From positions 1 through 50,514 of the forward strand of contig LVBK01000050.1 in the NCBI GenBank assembly GCA_001604385.1: a DNA stretch of 50,514 bases, written 5' to 3'. The position numbers were made by a program, and so were the translations under genes. This document shows positions 15,617 through 24,277 of this stretch, piece after piece. Position 1 is the stretch's first letter; every line of letters begins with the position of its first letter. Source of the DNA: Spirochaetales bacterium Spiro_09 (GTDB lineage Bacteria > Spirochaetota > Spirochaetia > Treponematales > Treponemataceae). Below the pieces are notes generated by a model. The model did no database searches. It had not been told where the DNA came from and saw nothing but the letters and a program-made list of their open reading frames with translations.

Positions 15617-16713
15617 AATGCACTTCCCCGTGCCAACCAGGTTTCAATGCGTCGGGCCAACAGCTCGGCATGTTTTCTGCCAGCATCCCGATTCGCTCCA
15701 AGCAGTCTGGCGGCCAGCACATCATCGGCGGCAAGTTCCCCGAACCCGTACACGGAATCCGTTCCCCGGGTAATCACGAATAAAGGAGCGCGTGTTGCCA
15801 TCCGGGGAAATTCGCCCTGTGCACCGGACAGAACAACCGCTTCTTCCGGCACGGTATCGGGTGAGATCAGAGCGATCCCCTGAACCGGAGTATCAGATGA
15901 CGCAAACAGTGCCTGCAAGGGGGCACAGGCGGAACCTTCCGCAATTGCGAACACCGGAATCGAAGACCCGTAGAGCCGGGAAGAATACGTCACCAGAAAA
16001 CGGATATCGGCCGGTTGAAATTCTTCCATATATTGGGCAGGCAGGGAGTTCCCATAACCAGTCAGCTGATACAGTAGTCGGGAGTATAAAAAGAAAGATT
16101 CCCTCACGAGCGGAAGGGCAAAAAGCGGGGAGCCTCGTGCCGGTCCGGAAAGCTGCGCTTCAAGAACCGTGTACCCCTTGCTGGCCAAAAGCTGCGCCAG
16201 TGTATCCCGGCTTTTAAGGGAACGCACGGAATCGCCGGTCAGGCAAACCACGCCCTTCGGGGCAACCGGGTCCTCGCTCTCCCATTTCCTAAGCCGGGCC
16301 CGGACACCGGTACCGGCAGGCTCGCTCCAGGAGGACAGCCGAACAGCACTGTCAGGGACCCAGGGATCTTCAGGTGCAAAACGGATGCTCACTATCACGA
16401 CAAGCACCAGAACAACACACCCGAACGCATGAAAAAAAACACTCGCGGGGGAGAACCAGTCTGTCGGTAATTTCACCAACAATCTGACGAGTCGGCGAAA
16501 CCCGGACACCAGAGTCACTACTGAAAAACAGAAAACCGGAAGAAAAGACACGGGAATACCCGAACCGGCAGCCAGGGCAATCGCTATCAAGAAGGATACA
16601 AACGGTAATACGGAAATACCTTCCATGGCCTGAAGGGAAGGGAACAACGGTCGCACATATACCGGAACCAGGAGGAGAAGAACAAGTAATTCACCGATAA
16701 AAAGATCAGACAT
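15613..16713 (-). CDS. Membrane protein with alpha/beta-hydrolase-like domain
   Basis: A 366-residue protein. The first 115 residues contain three or four membrane helices (ELLVLLLLVPVYVRPLF, SVLPFVSFLIAIALAAG, SFLPVFCFSVVTLV, FFHAFGCVVLVLVVIV). The rest looks like a periplasmic alpha/beta-hydrolase fold (GVVCLTGDSVRSLKSRDTLAQLLASKGYTVLEAQ; IPVFAIAEGSACAPLQALF; PLFVITRGTDSVYGF). The nucleophile-elbow position reads AEGSAC, not GxSxG, so hydrolase activity is doubtful. I know no named family. It is the first gene of the lspA cluster and carries GAGG before the start. Confidence 0.7.
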   Translation of the reverse strand: MSDLFIGELLVLLLLVPVYVRPLFPSLQAMEGISVLPFVSFLIAIALAAGSGIPVSFLPVFCFSVVTLVSGFRRLVRLLVKLPTDWFSPASVFFHAFGCVVLVLVVIVSIRFAPEDPWVPDSAVRLSSWSEPAGTGVRARLRKWESEDPVAPKGVVCLTGDSVRSLKSRDTLAQLLASKGYTVLEAQLSGPARGSPLFALPLVRESFFLYSRLLYQLTGYGNSLPAQYMEEFQPADIRFLVTYSSRLYGSSIPVFAIAEGSACAPLQALFASSDTPVQGIALISPDTVPEEAVVLSGAQGEFPRMATRAPLFVITRGTDSVYGFGELAADDVLAARLLGANRDAGRKHAELLARRIETWLARGSAL

Positions 16714-16738
16714 GTGCCCTCACCCGCTTTTTTTAGGA

Positions 16739-16750
16739 TATACTATACTC
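16739..16750 (+). promoter_or_regulatory. -10 element TATACT six bases before the start codon
   Basis: TATACT (16739-16744) is followed by six bases and the ATG at 16751, predicting a leaderless mRNA. There is no clear -35 and no well-placed Shine-Dalgarno sequence. Confidence 0.4.
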
Positions 16751-19114
16751 ATGCCCATAAGCGACAACCTGTTAACACCATCAGAAAGCATTTATTCAAT
16801 ACCAGAAGACATGATTACACGGCTAAGACCCCTGGCTTCGGCAAACCCGATCATCGGACAAGACCGTGCGTTGGCAGCACTGGAACTTGGACTGGGAATA
16901 CCCGCCGACGGATATAACATATTTATCATGGGAGCCTCGGGAACCGGAAGAAGAACTGTATTAACCACGCTCCTGGAAAAATATAAAACAAAACAGGAAG
17001 ACCTACAAGATATCGGCTATGTGTACAACTTTGCCCGTCCCCTTGAGCCGAAGGCGCTATATTTTACGGCGGGAACCGGCTCCTACTTCAAAAAAACCCT
17101 CCAGGGCGCCATAGACTCTATCCGGAGACAGGCTATTCAAATAACCAAATCGGAAGTCTTTGCAGCAGCCAGCAAAAAAGTCATCGCAGAAGCGGATACC
17201 GATGAAAACCGCCTCTTGGCAGACTTCGAGCACCAAATGGCAGAAGAAGGCTTCAAGGTTATCCAGATAAAGGACGATGAAGCCCGTTCCATGGACCTTG
17301 TGCCCGTCGTACGCGGGAAAACAATTTCGTTCGACGAACTGCAGGATATGGCGTCATCGGGTCGCTTCCCGACCGAAAAACTCAATAGCATGCGAGAATC
17401 ATATTATCGATGCCTCGACTCCATGTCCGAATTGTTCACAGCCATCCGGAACAAACGAAAGATTACCGAAAAAAAAATCAGGCAATTAAAAAGCCAGTAT
17501 ATAGCGCCCATAATTGACAACGAATGCGCGGTGCTTCGAAGTCTTTGTTCCCGGGAACAGGAGAACAAGGACGCTATTGCCTTTCTCGACGCAATCCGCG
17601 AAGACCTGCTTTCACGCATTCACATCCTGACCGGACAATTCAAATCGCTCGCGCGGAAAAAGCATTTTTTCGAACGCTATATACTCAATCTTGTCTCCGA
17701 GCATCCCGATGGCAGTTCCTGCATCATAACCGAGGAAGTTCCCACCTTCGCAAACCTCTTCGGCAGCATCGAAACCGGAAATATGAACGATGACATGAAC
17801 ATAAATCCCCACATGAAAATTCGGGGTGGTTCTGTTCACCGCGCATTCGGAGGATATCTTCTCCTTCGCCTGCAGGATCTGCTCATGGAGGAAGGCGCCT
17901 GGCCCTATCTGAAACGGGTTTTGCAGTCAGGGAAAATCGAGATACAAACGCCGCCGTCTTCCCATCAGAGCCCCAGCCTGGTCAAACCACAGCCGCTTGA
18001 TGTCAGGCTCAAGGTTATCATCATAGGAGGCGAACATTCCTATGACTTTCTGTACCAGGAAGATCCGGACTTTCAGAAACTGTTCAAAGTATGTGCCGAA
18101 TTCGACTCCGTCATGCCGCTCAACGACATCAGCATCCCGCCCTATATATCATTCATCGATTCCTATATTCAGCGTAAAAAACTTCTTCCTCTTGATGATG
18201 GGGGATTGGGGCACGTACTCAGGGAAGCGGCTCGCATTGCAGAGAGCAGGACGCAGCTGACCACTCGTTTTACCAAAATAACCGATCTCCTGCACGAGGC
18301 GGACTTTCATGCCCGCGCCAAAGGCGAAAGCCAAATCACGGCGGCAACCATATCGCAAACGCTTGCAGCCCGCCATTACCTCTCCCGGCTGCCGGAGGAA
18401 AAATTCGCCGAAATGATCAAGGCCCGTGAAATTGTCATAGATGTCAAAGGGTCCCAAATCGGAAAGGTGAACGGACTGGCCGTTCATGACCGGGGCTATC
18501 ATTCCTTCGGAATTCCGGTTGTCGTCACCGCACAGGCCGCCCCGGGAAACAAGGGTGTCATTAATATAGAACGGGAATCGGGTCTTTCAGGGGAAATCTA
18601 CGACAAGGCACACCTCATCATACAAGGACTCTTCCACCGTACCTACGCCAAGGATATACCGCTCGCCGTTTCCGCAAGCATATGCTTTGAGCAGTCCTAC
18701 ACCGAGGTTGACGGCGATTCAGCCTCCTGTGCCGAATTTTTCTCGCTCCTGTCCGCAATTGCCCGAATACCGCTCCGTCAGGACATCGCAATCACCGGAA
18801 GTCTTAACCAACTGGGAGATGTCCAGCCGGTTGGCGGCATCTCGGAAAAAATCGAGGGCTTTTTCGATACCTGCTCGATCCTCGGGCTGACCGGTACGCA
18901 GGGCGTCATTATTCCGCGCCGAAACCTGGACAACCTGATTCTGTCCTCGCGTGTTGAAGAGGCTATTCAGCAGAATTCCTTTCATATATGGGCTATCGCA
19001 TGTGCCGATGAGGGTCTGTCTCTCATGTCCGGTATAACCGCAGATCACTTCCGCGAAAAGGTGTACGAGACACTGAAGGGTTTCGCAGATCGCATGCAAC
19101 GGCATCTCAATTGA
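16751..19114 (+). CDS. Lon-related ATP-dependent protease (AAA_32/YcbZ-like)
   Basis: A 787-residue protein. The N-terminus is an AAA-type domain with a Walker-A-like GASGTGRRT in which Arg stands where Lys is usual, as in this Lon-related family. A long helical insert follows, and the second half of the ATPase domain contains GGYLLLRLQDLL. The C-terminal S16 protease domain has Ser657 in DGDSAS and Lys700 in GGISEKIEGF, the Ser-Lys dyad. An in-frame start at 16712 would add 13 residues overlapping the divergent gene; ATG 16751 fits both family and promoter. It should be a cytoplasmic protease, likely in protein quality control. It is divergent from the lspA cluster. Confidence 0.92.
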   Translation: MPISDNLLTPSESIYSIPEDMITRLRPLASANPIIGQDRALAALELGLGIPADGYNIFIMGASGTGRRTVLTTLLEKYKTKQEDLQDIGYVYNFARPLEPKALYFTAGTGSYFKKTLQGAIDSIRRQAIQITKSEVFAAASKKVIAEADTDENRLLADFEHQMAEEGFKVIQIKDDEARSMDLVPVVRGKTISFDELQDMASSGRFPTEKLNSMRESYYRCLDSMSELFTAIRNKRKITEKKIRQLKSQYIAPIIDNECAVLRSLCSREQENKDAIAFLDAIREDLLSRIHILTGQFKSLARKKHFFERYILNLVSEHPDGSSCIITEEVPTFANLFGSIETGNMNDDMNINPHMKIRGGSVHRAFGGYLLLRLQDLLMEEGAWPYLKRVLQSGKIEIQTPPSSHQSPSLVKPQPLDVRLKVIIIGGEHSYDFLYQEDPDFQKLFKVCAEFDSVMPLNDISIPPYISFIDSYIQRKKLLPLDDGGLGHVLREAARIAESRTQLTTRFTKITDLLHEADFHARAKGESQITAATISQTLAARHYLSRLPEEKFAEMIKAREIVIDVKGSQIGKVNGLAVHDRGYHSFGIPVVVTAQAAPGNKGVINIERESGLSGEIYDKAHLIIQGLFHRTYAKDIPLAVSASICFEQSYTEVDGDSASCAEFFSLLSAIARIPLRQDIAITGSLNQLGDVQPVGGISEKIEGFFDTCSILGLTGTQGVIIPRRNLDNLILSSRVEEAIQQNSFHIWAIACADEGLSLMSGITADHFREKVYETLKGFADRMQRHLN

Positions 19115-19159
19115 CAGGGTATTGTTTGCACCGGCTTTAGTTTAAAAAACTGGAAATAT

Positions 19160-20686
19160 TTGAGTGACTGGAGTAAAATTAGACCAACTATGGAAAAAAA
19201 AAGTCAGACACAGGTAGATGCAGAGAAAATACGTAAGGCAACCCGAATGGGAGTGCCTCTTTCCATTACGACATATACCATGCCCCACGAGATTGAGCTG
19301 TACATTGCCGAAGTACTTGCCTGTTTCCTGGCGGAAATGAATCAGGACAGGCTGAAAGATTACCTGTCATATTGCATCAATGAATTGACGACAAACGCAA
19401 AAAAAGCAAACACAAAACGGATATATTTCAAGGAACGCAAACTTGACATCAATGATCCGGAAGACTATCGCATCGGCATGGCCTCATTCAAGGAGGACAC
19501 GCTTTCCAATATCAATTATTATCTTCAGTTACAAAAAGAAGCCGGCCTCTATGTCAAAGTCATAATGCAGGTCAAGAACAAGAATATTATTCTCGAGATT
19601 CGCAATAACAGCGAGCTGACAAAGACAGAATTCATGCGTATTTTTGACAAAATGGCGCGATCCCGGCAATTCACCACCCTCGAAGAAGCCCTGACCCAAA
19701 TTCTCGACGACTCGGAAGGTGCAGGCCTCGGACTGGTAATCATGATCCTGATGCTTAAAAAAGTAGGGCTGGATGACGACAATTATCAGGTCCTGGTCGA
19801 AAATGGCGAAACCATAACCAGAATCATCATGCCGATGGATCTGGATACCCAGGAGCAATTAAAAACTCTTACCCAGGATATTGTCGGTTATATCGACACC
19901 CTGCCCCAGTTCCCGGAAAACATCGCACAAATAGAAAAACTCCTGAATGACCCTGAATCAAAATTGTCCACAATCGCAGCGCATATCAGCAACGATGTCG
20001 TACTGACGACTGACCTCCTGAAACTGGTGAATTCTGCCGCCTTTTCGCTTGCCAAAAAATGCAACAATATCACTGAAGCGGTCAAACTGGTCGGCATCCG
20101 CGGCATAAAAAATCTTCTGTATTCAATCGGATCCATTCAAATTCTGGGGAATACCTCGAACGAACAAAAACATTTGTGGGAACATTCATACAAGGTTGCA
20201 TTCTTCTCGTATAATCTTGCGCGTAACTTCCTGCATAACCGGCTGGTAACGGAAGACGCCTATGTATGCGGTCTGTTGCATGACTTGGGAAAGATCGTCT
20301 TCAGCGCCATGTACCCCGAGCTTCTGGAAAAACTTGAGCGGGTTCGATCCACGCTCAGTATACCCGACAAGGTCTATCAGGCGCTGCTGGCAGGTGCGAA
20401 CCACCCCGATATTGGGGCAGCCCTCGCAGAAAAATGGAACTTTCCCACCTCGCTCGTACTGGCTATCCGATACCATCATTCCATAGATGAAGCGCCCGAA
20501 GAATACGCGGATCTTGTCGCAACTGTCTGCCTTGCCGACCTTTTTGTTCATTACGCGGAAGGAACCATAGAGTTCTACCAGATCAATCCGGAATTACTCA
20601 AACGTTTTAAAATAGAAAGCGAAGCGCAGGTGAAAAAAGTCTGCTCTACCTTTCAGAAAGGCTTCGAGGCAGAACAACTCAGATAA
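19160..20686 (+). CDS. Histidine-kinase-type ATPase domain fused to HDOD domain
   Basis: The gene encodes 508 residues if TTG 19160 is the start, 498 from ATG 19190. Residues about 60-235 look like a GHKL/HATPase fold. The N-box-like stretch is YLSYCINELTTNAKKAN, and EGAGLGLVIMILMLKK matches the G2 box, but there is no phosphorylatable His domain. Residues about 240-450 are an HDOD domain (LPQFPENIAQIEKLL … LVNSAAFSL … IRGIKNLLYS … CGLLHDLGKIVFS … AIRYHHS), an HD-like fold usually lacking full metal ligands. It looks like a cytoplasmic signalling protein. Its neighbour on the other strand overlaps it by 34 bp. Start choice is uncertain. Confidence 0.8.
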   Translation: MSDWSKIRPTMEKKSQTQVDAEKIRKATRMGVPLSITTYTMPHEIELYIAEVLACFLAEMNQDRLKDYLSYCINELTTNAKKANTKRIYFKERKLDINDPEDYRIGMASFKEDTLSNINYYLQLQKEAGLYVKVIMQVKNKNIILEIRNNSELTKTEFMRIFDKMARSRQFTTLEEALTQILDDSEGAGLGLVIMILMLKKVGLDDDNYQVLVENGETITRIIMPMDLDTQEQLKTLTQDIVGYIDTLPQFPENIAQIEKLLNDPESKLSTIAAHISNDVVLTTDLLKLVNSAAFSLAKKCNNITEAVKLVGIRGIKNLLYSIGSIQILGNTSNEQKHLWEHSYKVAFFSYNLARNFLHNRLVTEDAYVCGLLHDLGKIVFSAMYPELLEKLERVRSTLSIPDKVYQALLAGANHPDIGAALAEKWNFPTSLVLAIRYHHSIDEAPEEYADLVATVCLADLFVHYAEGTIEFYQINPELLKRFKIESEAQVKKVCSTFQKGFEAEQLR

Positions 20687-21489
20687 GCTGTCCATTGTTG
20701 AATAACAATACCAGTTGCGACAGACACATTTAATGACGCTTTAATACCGTACATCGGAATACTTACCCGGCCCGCAGTCGCTCGTTCCAGAGCTTCCGGG
20801 CTCACACCCAGCTCCTCGGAGCCGATTATTACAATTCCTTTTTCAGGAAAGTCAAAATCCTCAATCGGTGTGCCGCCGGTCTCCAGCGCAAAAACAGGCT
20901 GGTCCGAGGGAAGATTTTCAAGAGAGCTCCGCTCCCAGGGAAGAAACGTCACGGAACCCATTGCTGAACGAATTGCGCGGGGGTGATCAGGCGATACACA
21001 ATCGGGAGACACATACACTCGCTCTACCCCGAAGGCCTCGGCAGTCCGAAAAACCGACCCGATATTGAATGGAGAGCGTAAATCTTCCGCATATATGCAT
21101 ACTCCCGGAAAGAAAAACCGGGAATTTGTAAGCCGCTCCTGGTCATGCCCGACAGCAATCAGGTCCCATTCTGCCGGAAAGGTACCGATTGCAGTCAACA
21201 GGGCGTGCCGGGTATGATTACACAGAACACGGACTCTTTCTGCCGATACCCTCTGGATATTCTCAAGACTATCAAGAGGTCCCGCTTCTGCGATAATGCT
21301 GCCCAGAATACGGTCAATGGTTTCCCGCGGCCCGGCAGGCAGCTTCGGGTCCTCAAGTGCGAGCTTGACAAGAGATGTCACATACAACGGATCGTACAAG
21401 CCGGACCGCTCTATGGATGTCAAGACAAGCGCAAGCTTCCGCCTCCGCTGTCCGGGAGGAAGCCGTAAAAGTTTATGTACCGGAATCAT
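20653..21489 (-). CDS. TrmH/SpoU-family RNA 2'-O-methyltransferase
   Basis: A 278-residue protein with the three SPOUT motifs in the C-terminal half: motif 1 (RSPFNIGSVFRTAEAFG, with Asn and catalytic Arg), motif 2 (IVIIGSEELGVS) and motif 3 (VSIPMYGIKASLNVSVATGIV). The N-terminal 110 residues are helical and not a standard substrate-binding domain. It methylates ribose in tRNA or rRNA; the target is not readable. TTG 21498 overlaps the preceding stop and is possible, but ATG 21489 six bases after that stop seems better. It is translationally coupled to the upstream dehydrogenase homologue. Its 3' end overlaps the convergent HDOD gene by 34 bp. Confidence 0.9.
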   Translation of the reverse strand: MIPVHKLLRLPPGQRRRKLALVLTSIERSGLYDPLYVTSLVKLALEDPKLPAGPRETIDRILGSIIAEAGPLDSLENIQRVSAERVRVLCNHTRHALLTAIGTFPAEWDLIAVGHDQERLTNSRFFFPGVCIYAEDLRSPFNIGSVFRTAEAFGVERVYVSPDCVSPDHPRAIRSAMGSVTFLPWERSSLENLPSDQPVFALETGGTPIEDFDFPEKGIVIIGSEELGVSPEALERATAGRVSIPMYGIKASLNVSVATGIVIQQWTAYLSCSASKPF

Positions 21490-21494
21490 CTTAT

Positions 21495-22643
21495 TCAATA
21501 CGCCTGTTTTATCAGATCAAAAAGATCGTCGCTTGAAAGCGATCGGGGAATGTAATTCATAATATCAAGGGCGGACGCATCCTCGGCTACAGGGACAAGC
21601 TGATCAATTGTCAGCCCAAGATCCTTGAGCCTCGTCGGCAATCCGGCCAGAGCCAAACGCCGTCGCATATCATCAATTGCAGCCTTCGCAAGCTCTGCGG
21701 TTTCAAGCCCTCGAGCAGAAACCCCGAGCATTTTACCGATAGTGGCAATCCTGTCCACCTTTGCACGGGAAGCATCTTCCATAATATAGGGAAGCAATAC
21801 CGACGACACCAGGGAGGTCGAGGTTTTATAACGGGCATTACAGGCAAGCGAAATAGCAGTCGCCACACCGGGGGATGAAAGAGCAACGCCCATGGAAGCC
21901 ATGGAACCGCCCTGTGCTATGAGCATTTCTGATGGGGTGCCGACCAGTTTGCTTTGTTCGGGATCAAGCGCCAAGAGCAAGAGTTCAATGGCCTTCCCCA
22001 AAATAGTCTCGGAGAAAAAATTCGACTTTGTCGACACATACCCTTCGACAGCAAGCGAAATGGCATGAAACACCATAGACACTGCTGTATTTGGCGACAT
22101 ATGCATATACAAATTCGGGTCGATTATCACGGCACGACAGACACCACTCTGAATCTTCATCAAGCGTATCTGCCGGTTACGAGCATCGATAACCGGTGTC
22201 CGGTCCAAAAAAACAAAGGCATCACGGCAGGTAGAGGGAACCTCGATAAAGGGAAGAGAACCGCCAAAGGGTTGCTTTCCGCCCAGATATTCGTAAAGAT
22301 CATGATCCTCGTTATATAAGGAGGCAAGCGCCCGACCAAGAGACGCACACTTGGTTCCACCGTATGATATTATTCCGTGAACATGCGCACCACGAGCCAG
22401 GGACAATGCCTGGTCAAGGGTTGCCGATGTCGGTGCCGAGGGAATATCGTCAAAGACAAAAACCGATAAGCCCTTGTCCTCCATGGCGCTGACCATTTTT
22501 TCAACTAAATCAAATTCTTTTAATATGGGATCCGCAAGGAGCATCCATTTCGTACCCCAGGAGGCCGCTATCTGTCCTATTCTGGCAACAGTATACGGAC
22601 CGAGGATAATATTCGGTGATATTTTGAAAACAAAATCGGCCAT
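21495..22643 (-). CDS. Iron-containing alcohol dehydrogenase homologue lacking metal ligands
   Basis: A 382-residue protein with the fold signatures of the iron-ADH/GldA superfamily. It has an N-terminal Rossmann-like half (GTKWMLLADPILKE), a glycine-rich turn (ISYGGTKCASLGRAL, degenerate compared with GGGSxxDxAK) and a helical C-half. Aligning the metal-ligand segments without gaps gives His193 for Asp, Leu197 for His, and Thr262 and Thr276 for the last two His. So the site that holds Fe or Zn appears lost. It may be a non-catalytic or repurposed member. The start at 22643 follows GAGG and gives the family N-terminus. It is coupled to the TrmH-type gene downstream. Confidence 0.8.
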   Translation of the reverse strand: MADFVFKISPNIILGPYTVARIGQIAASWGTKWMLLADPILKEFDLVEKMVSAMEDKGLSVFVFDDIPSAPTSATLDQALSLARGAHVHGIISYGGTKCASLGRALASLYNEDHDLYEYLGGKQPFGGSLPFIEVPSTCRDAFVFLDRTPVIDARNRQIRLMKIQSGVCRAVIIDPNLYMHMSPNTAVSMVFHAISLAVEGYVSTKSNFFSETILGKAIELLLLALDPEQSKLVGTPSEMLIAQGGSMASMGVALSSPGVATAISLACNARYKTSTSLVSSVLLPYIMEDASRAKVDRIATIGKMLGVSARGLETAELAKAAIDDMRRRLALAGLPTRLKDLGLTIDQLVPVAEDASALDIMNYIPRSLSSDDLFDLIKQAY

Positions 22644-22680
22644 AAAGCACCTCGCTTTTAATAATAGCATTTTCTGGACG

Positions 22681-22710
22681 AAAAAAAAGGCGAACCCGAA
22701 TGGTTCGCCT
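22681..22710 (-). terminator. Rho-independent terminator of the rsmI-flgM transcript
   Basis: On the minus strand AGGCGAACC and GGTTCGCCT form a 9-bp stem with a 5-base loop, followed directly by eight T. It separates flgM-like from the dehydrogenase homologue. Confidence 0.92.
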
Positions 22711-22773
22711 GTATCATCTACTTATCAGGAAGTTACAACCCTCTCAGGTGCAATTATACGCCTGGAATCACGC

Positions 22774-23058
22774 TTACAGACCGAAAACATCCATAAGCCG
22801 GTCTGCTACTATATCCACAACGGCCTGATCTATATACGCAGGATCTTTAATTTTTTCCATAACGGCGGCTACACGATCAGACCGTACATCGGCTGCAGAA
22901 TTAACTGCTTCCATCGCGAAGTAGGCTTCGGCCCGTTCCTTTGCTTCTGCCGATACGGAGATTGAATCGGTTGGTGCAGATCCGCTTGCCCGGTGGGCTT
23001 TGTGAGTGCTTTGTGTGTTTTTCAGGGGATCAATTCCCCCCAAGCGGTCAATCATCAT
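22774..23058 (-). CDS. FlgM-like anti-sigma-28 factor
   Basis: A 94-residue protein with the FlgM layout. An unstructured polar N-terminus (IDPLKNTQSTHKAHRASGS) leads to SISVSAEAKERAEAYFAMEAV. Then VRSDRVAAVMEKIKDPAYIDQAVVDIVADRLM follows, the helices that wrap sigma-28 in FlgM (VRxxKVxxxxxxI..G.Y.V). It would hold the flagellar sigma factor inactive until the hook is built. The spirochaete flagellin gene and a candidate sigma-28 promoter lie 1.4-1.6 kb away. It sits 28 bp after rsmI, probably cotranscribed, and is followed by a strong terminator. Confidence 0.75.
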   Translation of the reverse strand: MMIDRLGGIDPLKNTQSTHKAHRASGSAPTDSISVSAEAKERAEAYFAMEAVNSAADVRSDRVAAVMEKIKDPAYIDQAVVDIVADRLMDVFGL

Positions 23059-23086
23059 AACATTCCTGCCTTCATTTTCTTATCGG

Positions 23087-23782
23087 TTATTCCTGGTCAG
23101 AAGTTGAGCGTTTTTTTCCGGTTACATATACGGAAAACTCGCCCAAAATCTTGTTCCGGGATGCGAAATCGTCCCGAAGCTCTACCGCAGAACCGGTCAC
23201 TATCTCTTCATGAAGCTTTGTTAACTCCCGCCCGACAACAACGCTCCTGTCACCTTCAATTTCGGCCAGATCAGTTAAAAGCTTGAGTATTCTGAACGGA
23301 GATTCATACAAAACAAAAGCATCTCCCCGTTCCAGAAGCTCTCTGAGCCGGCTTTTTCTTCTTCCCGCCTTGGGCGACAAAAAACCCTCAAATACAACTG
23401 TTTTGCCCACTCCGCCTGATACACTGAGCAGGGAAGCAAAGGCCGAAGCTCCGGGTATCGGAACCACGGTATAGCCAGCTTCGCGCGCCATACGCACCAG
23501 GACTGAACCCGGGTCGCTCAAGCCGGGAGTGCCCGCATCGCTGGCATAGGCTACAGATTGCCCCTTTGCCAAAATCGCCAACACCTTTCCTGAGGCTTCT
23601 TCCTCATTACGGGCACGGCAAGAAACAAGGGGCTTGCGAATCCCGAAATGGGTCAGCAAATGCAGTGTATGCCGGGTATCCTCGCAGGCAATAACGTCAA
23701 CAGACTTAAAGGTTTCAATGGCCCGAAAGGTAATATCCCCCAAATTGCCGATAGGGGTAGCTACAACATACAAAGTAGACAC
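23087..23782 (-). CDS. rsmI: 16S rRNA (cytidine1402-2'-O)-methyltransferase RsmI
   Basis: A 231-residue protein of the tetrapyrrole-methylase fold. The family N-terminus STLYVVATPIGNLGD follows the GTG at 23782 directly. Conserved CEDTRHT, ASDAGTPGLSDPG (SAM site), IPGASA and FVLYESPFR are all present. It methylates C1402 of 16S rRNA in the decoding centre. An ATG at 23809 would add nine residues, but it would lie upstream of the -10 element, and TATCAT stands six bases before the GTG. So GTG is preferred and the mRNA is predicted leaderless. It is divergent from the zinc-ribbon gene, with overlapping -35 elements. Confidence 0.95.
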   Translation of the reverse strand: MSTLYVVATPIGNLGDITFRAIETFKSVDVIACEDTRHTLHLLTHFGIRKPLVSCRARNEEEASGKVLAILAKGQSVAYASDAGTPGLSDPGSVLVRMAREAGYTVVPIPGASAFASLLSVSGGVGKTVVFEGFLSPKAGRRKSRLRELLERGDAFVLYESPFRILKLLTDLAEIEGDRSVVVGRELTKLHEEIVTGSAVELRDDFASRNKILGEFSVYVTGKKRSTSDQE

Positions 23783-23788
23783 AAACCA

Positions 23789-23837
23789 ATGATAAACCAC
23801 TTTACTCATTGCGACAAGGGAGAAAACCGGTCATTAT
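23789..23837. promoter_or_regulatory. Overlapping divergent promoters of rsmI and the zinc-ribbon gene
   Basis: Minus strand: TTGTCG (23812-23817), 17 bp, TATCAT (23789-23794), six bases, GTG of rsmI. Plus strand: TTGCGA (23809-23814), 17 bp, CATTAT (23832-23837), six bases, ATG of the zinc-ribbon gene. The two -35 hexamers overlap, so the genes could compete for polymerase. Confidence 0.55.
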
Positions 23838-23843
23838 AACAGG

Positions 23844-24266
23844 ATGACGAATAACCCCTTCTTTTTACTAATCCTTCTCGCAATCGGTATTGGTCTTCTG
23901 GTCTTTGCATATAGTCTCTTTTCTTTAGGACAGAAAAAACCGTCCGGGAAACCGGATCGTCAACACGGAAATCCCGGGGAAGCCGGAGTGTGCCCGGTCT
24001 GTTCAGTGCGTTTGCGTACCGGGGAACAACTCAAGTCTGCTCTTTTCCCCGGAGAAAAAGACCGTCTCTGTCACATATTTGGCTGTCCATCCTGCCTCCC
24101 CTTTCCCCAGGAAGGTGTCACCCGTCGGTGCCCAGTATGCAAAAAGAAGGTGCCCGCGGAAGGATATCTGGTTGCCCGTCTTTTTCAACGTCCCGGCAAT
24201 AAAAGACATGTGCATATTCTCGGCTGTACCGGCTGCCGGCTTACCGCAAAACCTGAGCGCCCCTGA
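23844..24266 (+). CDS. Membrane-anchored protein with CPVC zinc-ribbon motifs
   Basis: A 140-residue protein with one N-terminal membrane helix (FFLLILLAIGIGLLVFAYSLF), a short basic linker, then a cysteine-rich domain. The cysteines come in CPVC…CHIFGCPSC and CPVC…HILGCTGC, a duplicated unit of about 40 residues, each with a CPVC pair and a GCxxC pair. These are probably two zinc ribbons facing the cytoplasm. I do not recognise a named family. The start lacks a Shine-Dalgarno sequence and lies six bases after a -10-like CATTAT. Confidence 0.7.
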   Translation: MTNNPFFLLILLAIGIGLLVFAYSLFSLGQKKPSGKPDRQHGNPGEAGVCPVCSVRLRTGEQLKSALFPGEKDRLCHIFGCPSCLPFPQEGVTRRCPVCKKKVPAEGYLVARLFQRPGNKRHVHILGCTGCRLTAKPERP

Positions 24267-24277
24267 TTGATATTTCT

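Noticed and set aside
23783..23809. ATG 23809 as rsmI start
   Set aside because: It precedes the -10 element, and the known RsmI N-terminus begins right at GTG 23782.
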